A model generated the notes under the pieces. The model made no database searches and was not told the DNA's origin. It saw only the letters and a list, made by a program, of their open reading frames with translations. A stretch of 50,185 nt of DNA from Ectothiorhodospiraceae bacterium (lineage in GTDB: Bacteria; Pseudomonadota; Gammaproteobacteria; SZUA-152), in contig NVUB02000049.1 of NCBI GenBank assembly GCA_002401775.2, positions 1-50,185 on the forward strand, written 5' to 3'. Positions 46,201-50,185 of this stretch are shown piece after piece. The position numbers and the translations under genes were made by a program. Numbering within the stretch: position 1 is the stretch's first letter; each line of letters starts with the position of its first letter.

Positions 46201-49200
46201 GGCATCCGCAAAGGCATCTTTGAAGGTACAACCGGCGGCGTAATTACTCTGTCCAGGGTTGGCGGCAAATGACTGCGCCGAAGACAGGAATAAGGCAAAA
46301 TCCAGGTTCTCTCCCTCAAGCGCTTCAAATAAGGCAATACTGCCCTGCACTTTCGGTTCCAGCGCCTCCCGCAGTTCCTGCTCAGTCATGTTGTTGAGGG
46401 AGCGGTCGCGTAATACCAGTGCTGAGTGAACGGCACCGTCAATGCGCCCATAGCGGGCCTTTACTTCGGTAACGACCTGGCGCATTTGAGTGGCATTGGA
46501 GACATCGGCTCGCAGATACAGCACTTCACCACCCGCTGCCTTAATCGATTCAAATTCCTTATGACGGGTTGTATCGGGCTCGCTACGGCCAATCAGGACA
46601 ACCTTGGCCTGAACTTCAGCCGCCAGGTACTTGGCGAATTCCAGTCCAATACCACGTCCACCACCGACGATCAGGTAAACCCCGGATGATCGAAGCGGCA
46701 TTGTGCCATCAGTGGGCAGTGCGGCCGGATACAAACGGTGCCCATATCGCACACCCTCCCGCAACACTATGCTTGCGCCATTGGGTGACCCGGATTCAGC
46801 CAGAATTTCTGGCAACACATCCTGGCCATCCGCCCCCCCAAGGTCGATACAGGTGGCCAACCAATCGGGATACTCCTTAGCCATAGATTGCACGAACCCA
46901 TGCAGACTGGCTCCATAAGGGCTCGTTACTTCCTGCTCCCGCACCCGATATACGCGAGTAGTCATTACTTTCAGTAACAACCGTTGACTGCCATACCCTT
47001 CCTCGGCCAGCGCCTTCACCAAACGAAACAGGGAAATCACCCCCCTTTCCTGAGCGAGGTTGAGTTGTTCCCGTTCCAAGGGTTCAGCAAACCCGATACC
47101 GCCTAAATGATAAATCGTATCAACCGGCTCAATCTCATTTAGAATACGGCCATAAATGTCCACATCCCCAAACGCCACTTCCCAGCAGCGTTCACTTTGT
47201 GGCCCGGTACGTTCACCCAGAATAATTTCGAACACCTCATGATGGGCTGCCCGCAATCCTGAAACAAGTGCTTCAGCGTTACCGGCGTGAACGATCAGTG
47301 CGCGATGGTTACGGGTAACTTTTGCCGTGCTATCTGATAGTGGCTGAGCGGATAGAGGCAGAGCCTCCCAGCGCGGTACATAAATCATATCTTTCAGCAG
47401 ATCAACCTCATTATTTTCAAGCACAGCTTCGGATAGCGGAGAGGTTTCGTTCACTTGAGCCGGTTTATCCACCGGTTGCGACCCTGGCTCCGAAACATAC
47501 GTAGAGTTAGGCTGAGACACCCAATAGCGCTCTCGTGCAAAGGGATAGGTCGGCAGAGGAATTCGGGCTGGAGTACCATCAGGATAAAGTCGTTTCCAAT
47601 CCGCCTCGACGCCCCATACCCAAAGTTGTGCCAACCTCCGTAGATCACGGTCTTGTGCAACAATACGCAGGAACTCACTACCGGCACGCCCACCGATCAG
47701 CAGCTCCGCTTTTTCGCGGCCAGCGCCAATGCTGTCGTGGAAAATATCTCCGTCCTCATCTCCCGACAGAAACACCCTTAATTTTTCACGTAAAACTTCC
47801 GGACTGGATACGAGCAGGGCAAGCCGTTCCTCCATTGCCTCACGCCCAACCTGAAGCGTGTAAGCAACTTCGGCTAAATCCAGCGTGCTTTCGCTACACC
47901 GTTGCAGATAGCCAAGCAATGCATGCGCATACGCCTTCAATCGTTCCTTATCGCGCGCCGACAATACAATCAGGTGCTCACGTTGTGCCGGAATCTGGCG
48001 CCGAGGCATTTCATATTCCTCAATAATCACATGCGCGTTGGCACCGCCCGCACCAAACGAACTGATTCCGGCCCGACGGGGATAGCGGGTTAACGTCCCG
48101 TTTTGCTGTGTCTCGAACGGTTTCCATTCGGCCAGTTCCTGCTGTACATAGAAAGGTGAACTCTGGAAGTCGATAAGCGGGTTAAGTTTCCGTGCATGCA
48201 ATGATGGCACTAACTGCTTATGTCGTAGCTGGAGAAGCACCTTCGTCAGGCCGGAGATCCCAGCTGCGGATTCCAGATGGCCAATATTGGATTTGACGGA
48301 CCCAATAGCACAGAACTGCTGATCACCGGTGAAAGCCTGGAAGGCCTTGCTCAGACCTGAAATTTCGATGGGATCCCCCAACGCGGTGCCGGTACCATGT
48401 GCTTCGATGTAACCAATAGTGCGCGCATCAATGCCGGACCGTTGCAGAGCCTGCTTAATAACCTTGGCCTGCGCATTAGGATTCGGAACGGTATAACCAC
48501 TCGTACGTCCACCAGCATTGACAAAACTGCCTTTCACCACGCCGTACACGTAATCGCCATCAATAAGCGCCTGTTTCAGCGGTTTAAGCAGTACCGCGCC
48601 TACGCCTTCACCGTCAACAAAACCATCGGCCCCTTCACCGAAAGAGCGGCAGGTGTCTCCTGCCGATAACATCCCGGCAGCGGACAATCCCAGGTAATGG
48701 GCTGGGTGGGTAATGATATTAACGCCGCCGACCACCGCTGCACGACACTCGCCGCGCCGAATACTTTCGCAGGCAAGATGCAGGGCCGTCAACGAAGACG
48801 AACATGCGGAATCGATGGCCATGCTTGGGCCGTTCAGATTGAAAAAATAAGAGACCCGGTTAGCGATGGACCAGTAGGCAGAATTGCCGCCATGGCGTAC
48901 ATAATGATTGTTCATGACACCAACAAACACACCCACACTGTGATCGAGCTCAGCCAAATCATTGCGGGTAATACCAGCTTCCTCGAACAATGCCCACACG
49001 GTCTCGAGAAAAATCCGCTCCTGGGGATCCGCAACTTCCGCTTCGACGGGAGACATGGAGAAAAACAGGGGATCGAACTTGTCCACGTCCTTCAGGAAAC
49101 CACCCCATTTTGTATAGCTGCGTCCTATAACGCCCTTACTCTGCGGATCGTAAAACTCCCGCCAGTCCCAACGATCAGCGGGGATCTCGCTAATGCTATT

Positions 49201-49656
49201 CCGACCCTGGCACAGATTATCCCAAAATTCATCAAGATTATCCGCACCAGGATAGCGTCCGCTGACACCGACAATAGCAACTTCGTGTTGATCACGGAGC
49301 GGAGGCTCCGTGTCCCGAACACGTTGCTCGGAAATAGATGACTCTGAGTTCGATACCTCATCAGCATCCTCCGCAGTACGGCATGTTTCGACTACCCCGC
49401 CCAGAATTTTCTCCAGGGACGTACGCATGTGCTCAACAAAGTGACTTGCCAGTGCACTTGCCGTCGAATGTTCGAACAGGAGTGTCGGCGGTAATTTACC
49501 TAAATCCTGCTCCAGTTCCTTAGTAATATCCAACACTAGGAGAGAATCCACACCCAGTTTATCAAACGTAAGCTCCGGGCGAATATCGCCCTTGGACGCC
49601 TTCAGTACCCGTGCGAATACACCTTTTACATAATCCAGAGCCTGCGCCTGTAAGGG
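43207..49656 (-). CDS. Trans-AT polyketide synthase, terminal module, 5'-truncated
   Basis: The frame opens just after a TGA (49659-49657), already inside an ACP: the visible part begins PLQAQALDYVKGVFARVL and continues to a GVDSLL phosphopantetheine site. Counting residues from GTG 49551: ACP remnant 1-45; KS 90-515 with Cys250, His385 and His425; an AT-less post-KS linker (525-680); KR about 740-1180 with GGGRGIG 963-969, Ser1091 and Tyr1104; two ACPs with Ser1257 and Ser1352; a methyltransferase-like domain about 1430-1800 (ELGPGT near 1634-1639); and an alpha/beta hydrolase TE 1825-2090 with Cys1923, Asp2042 and His2070. The absence of AT domains plus the discrete AT genes makes this trans-AT. 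The N-terminus, and presumably earlier modules, are missing because of the junction with the aspartokinase stub. Confidence 0.88.
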   Translation of the reverse strand, partial: PLQAQALDYVKGVFARVLKASKGDIRPELTFDKLGVDSLLVLDITKELEQDLGKLPPTLLFEHSTASALASHFVEHMRTSLEKILGGVVETCRTAEDADEVSNSESSISEQRVRDTEPPLRDQHEVAIVGVSGRYPGADNLDEFWDNLCQGRNSISEIPADRWDWREFYDPQSKGVIGRSYTKWGGFLKDVDKFDPLFFSMSPVEAEVADPQERIFLETVWALFEEAGITRNDLAELDHSVGVFVGVMNNHYVRHGGNSAYWSIANRVSYFFNLNGPSMAIDSACSSSLTALHLACESIRRGECRAAVVGGVNIITHPAHYLGLSAAGMLSAGDTCRSFGEGADGFVDGEGVGAVLLKPLKQALIDGDYVYGVVKGSFVNAGGRTSGYTVPNPNAQAKVIKQALQRSGIDARTIGYIEAHGTGTALGDPIEISGLSKAFQAFTGDQQFCAIGSVKSNIGHLESAAGISGLTKVLLQLRHKQLVPSLHARKLNPLIDFQSSPFYVQQELAEWKPFETQQNGTLTRYPRRAGISSFGAGGANAHVIIEEYEMPRRQIPAQREHLIVLSARDKERLKAYAHALLGYLQRCSESTLDLAEVAYTLQVGREAMEERLALLVSSPEVLREKLRVFLSGDEDGDIFHDSIGAGREKAELLIGGRAGSEFLRIVAQDRDLRRLAQLWVWGVEADWKRLYPDGTPARIPLPTYPFARERYWVSQPNSTYVSEPGSQPVDKPAQVNETSPLSEAVLENNEVDLLKDMIYVPRWEALPLSAQPLSDSTAKVTRNHRALIVHAGNAEALVSGLRAAHHEVFEIILGERTGPQSERCWEVAFGDVDIYGRILNEIEPVDTIYHLGGIGFAEPLEREQLNLAQERGVISLFRLVKALAEEGYGSQRLLLKVMTTRVYRVREQEVTSPYGASLHGFVQSMAKEYPDWLATCIDLGGADGQDVLPEILAESGSPNGASIVLREGVRYGHRLYPAALPTDGTMPLRSSGVYLIVGGGRGIGLEFAKYLAAEVQAKVVLIGRSEPDTTRHKEFESIKAAGGEVLYLRADVSNATQMRQVVTEVKARYGRIDGAVHSALVLRDRSLNNMTEQELREALEPKVQGSIALFEALEGENLDFALFLSSAQSFAANPGQSNYAAGCTFKDAFADALRSRYKRLEVRVINWGYWGGVGAAAGEEYGKRMAAFGIGSIEPCEGMETIRRVLSSKVSQVLAFKGTRQVLEAIGVNYSQGVIQCAKREVASTLHEVIEDKSVLAGDLGKQLKTLFADQLKLPLEKIDEDKFFADYGIDSILSVMLVKKLETQLGRKIEPVVLINHPTLRLLGRYLQGQTASTDVAPQEITPVMAPEADAQGLLPQLKALFADQLKLPLEKIDEDKFFADYGIDSILSVMLVKKLEMQLGRKIEPVVLINHPTLRALSDHLTGLPVLAGFQTTGSESVVLGTESLQSASASAQNKTTPFRMGPSYVRRIKASLERNGDLDAKIQILEQTLDRSSSSFWSLSLLAYFQSRGLLANTQTMSKDQLRSAMGISSGYEYLFEALLRVLSKNELITVDTDQISLTDKGRSSETQRCLESLPARRELLARTTPEMEPLADLFECCLNSLSEILSGRLDPSKLLCADENRALLKSVYQGENRLSAIINAVVSKGLEGFGERLRNGKHKKVRVLELGPGTLSGTSSLFDSLREYTSGIDHYFTGVSEVLAEMKVALGAQESPFVSFHAIDLKDVERVARRQKFDIVWLQLPLQASDHLEQCVQLAGQVVRKDGVVLLSDLSEADPLTFTLGLMDPSWTFGLSLATQDRSPREALDNALHLFKEAGMAPSEVLGRWLISGRSRAQKSPVFVLNLPKKLVRLPRIPLSEGLTKQTLLTSGQRTVEYVTCGHGEPVIFLTAMAFVSSIWRNQIDAFGERYQLILPHLPGHGGSTFNGESFTFEDLADDLVEILDQRGIASAHLVGWCMAGNIGQLLAARYPDRLRSLTLICTTPTDAGARGLDADDLAVYSDNPLMSYELEFQNIYRESFYDNPVIEDYLALIRQSHTRIESEAVLYYISNLFSFDALGVLKDIHVPTLVMAGKWDIAFPPDQVKLLQHGIQGAKYYEFTQSGHMPFLNESETFNKVFEGFIKGVVMATDLDHTEKKARPQSLEAPCF
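45406..45864 (-). repeat. Near-identical tandem ACP domains in the PKS
   Basis: Two carrier domains 95 residues (285 bp) apart share about 57 of 59 residues from LK(T/A)LFADQLKLPLEK to LINHPTLR, and the DNA is also nearly identical. This suggests recent duplication or gene conversion. Tandem ACPs commonly occur where beta-branching takes place, to raise flux. Confidence 0.85.
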
Positions 49657-49657
49657 T

Positions 49658-49723
49658 CATCGACGTACCACCGATCTTGTGAACGCTATGCCCAGCGTCC
49701 TTGTTTTTCTGGGCTGAAAGCAT
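49658..49723 (-). pseudogene. 5' stub of ectoine-type aspartokinase (ask_ect), truncated at junction
   Basis: A strong AAGGAGG ribosome-binding site (about 49734-49728) precedes ATG 49723. The first 22 codons read MLSAQKNKDAGHSVHKIGG then TSM, matching the start of the aspartokinase that follows ectABC in many halophiles (HxVxKIGGTSM). The homology then stops abruptly. The frame runs on for 31 nonsense codons inside the PKS ACP sequence and ends at TGA 49564-49562. The rest of the ~480-residue kinase is missing. Recognition rests on the motif and on its position right after ectC. Confidence 0.75.
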
Positions 49724-49758
49724 GTTGCCTCCTTTGGGGGCGTATCCTTAAAAAAAAT

Positions 49759-49796
49759 ATGCTCAAGAGCGCACGGGGCAGGTTGTTGCTGCCCCG
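49759..49796 (-). terminator. Hairpin/attenuator between ectC and aspartokinase stub
   Basis: On the minus strand a CGGGGCAG/CTGCCCCG stem (49796-49774) is followed by a small GCTC-TT-GAGC hairpin and a run of eight T. It could attenuate transcription into the aspartokinase gene and now into the PKS. Confidence 0.45.
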
Positions 49797-49807
49797 CACA
49801 AAAGCTT

Positions 49808-50185
49808 TTAGCTGGCGAGGGCTTCGCCATCGAGCGGGTAGACACCGTTCTCGTCATGAACTTCACGACCATTGAGCGGCGGGTTGAAGGCACAAGGCAC
49901 AACCATGTCTTCGGTGCCACCGCGCAGATAGTGGCGGTCATGTTTGTCGAGGATGTAAACAGTGCCCGGCTCGATTTTGTATTTCTTGCCGTCAGCAATG
50001 GTTTCCACTTCGCCATTACCCGAGATGCAATAAACAGTCTCGAAGTGGTTGGCGTAGCAGATTTCGGTTTCAGTACCGGCATAGATGGTGGTGATGTGGA
50101 ACGAGAAGCCCATGCCATCTTCAGCGAGTGACAGACGGGTGCTTTCCCAATTGTCTGAAACCACGCGGCGACCGGATGCTTCACA
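49808..50185 (-). CDS. ectC: L-ectoine synthase (3' part; start beyond window)
   Basis: The cupin-fold enzyme cyclises N-gamma-acetyl-diaminobutyrate to ectoine, a compatible solute. The window contains the last 125 codons. It enters as [18 protein letters not shown] and shows [10 protein letters not shown], the metal-binding [15 protein letters not shown], and [14 protein letters not shown]. The family is about 130 residues, so only a few N-terminal residues are outside. A GTG at 50164 is an internal Val codon, not the true start. It is followed by the aspartokinase stub 84 bp downstream, the usual ectABC-ask order. Confidence 0.92.
   Translation of the reverse strand, partial: CEASGRRVVSDNWESTRLSLAEDGMGFSFHITTIYAGTETEICYANHFETVYCISGNGEVETIADGKKYKIEPGTVYILDKHDRHYLRGGTEDMVVPCAFNPPLNGREVHDENGVYPLDGEALAS

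Noticed and set aside
36985-49656. Polyunsaturated fatty acid (pfa) synthase locus
   Set aside because: PfaD and multi-ACP features are shared, but the discrete ATs, HMG-CoA-synthase cassette, carbamoyltransferase and PKS-type KS/KR/TE point to a trans-AT polyketide cluster.
49657-50184. Long minus-strand open frame overlapping ectC
   Set aside because: It reads ectC and the junction in the wrong frame, and the composition is not protein-like. EctC in the correct frame explains the DNA.

Overview
The window looks like chromosomal DNA of a gammaproteobacterium. The order tpiA-secG-tRNA-Leu(GAG)-nuoA...N, a GreB-type transcript cleavage factor, LolCD and a mobA-mobB-moeA group all fit that class. 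Ectoine synthase at the right edge points to a salt-exposed habitat. I cannot name a genus. The intergenic DNA is unusually rich in short palindromes, heptamer-like tandem arrays and MITE-like elements.

Layout. (1) 1-1157 is gene-free and repeat-rich, with a ~390 bp imperfect inverted repeat at 319-706. (2) 1158-3138 holds lolC-lolD (lipoprotein export). (3) 3614-6649 holds a two-receiver PP2C phosphatase and a Cys-rich lipoprotein of unknown function. (4) 6650-7122 is a second repeat cluster. (5) 7123-9186 holds merA-merR with a MerR-type promoter. (6) 9259-12366 holds greB, mobA, mobB and moeA on the plus strand. They meet the nuo operon tail-to-tail at a strong bidirectional hairpin terminator. 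(7) 12636-27845 is the complex I operon nuoA-N on the minus strand, with a clear sigma70-like promoter at 28024-28053. Thirteen subunits look intact, but nuoB is a multiply damaged pseudogene. (8) 28139-29503 holds tRNA-Leu, secG and tpiA. (9) 29504-30458 holds a transposase/integrase remnant and no gene. (10) 30459-49656 is a minus-strand trans-AT polyketide synthase cluster. (11) 49658-50185 holds a 22-codon stub of the ectoine-type aspartokinase and the 3' part of ectC.

The polyketide cluster reads, in transcription order: terminal PKS (ACP remnant-KS-KR-ACP-ACP-MT-TE), NodU/CmcH-type carbamoyltransferase, a beta-branching cassette (donor ACP, Cys-to-Ser ketosynthase, HMG-CoA-synthase-like enzyme), PfaD-type enoyl reductase, two discrete acyltransferase-fold proteins, a SAM methyltransferase, a CrtI/RetSat-like flavoprotein, a phosphopantetheinyl transferase and an ECH1-type dehydratase. 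This is the tailoring end and last module of a carbamoylated, beta-branched polyketide pathway. The rest of the assembly line is absent.

The two most striking observations are these. At ~49650-49658 the start of the ectoine aspartokinase gene is fused directly to the middle of a PKS acyl-carrier domain, so both genes are truncated at one junction. This is either a large same-strand deletion or an assembly chimera. Independently, nuoB has lost all four ligands of the N2 iron-sulfur cluster while the rest of the complex I operon is preserved.
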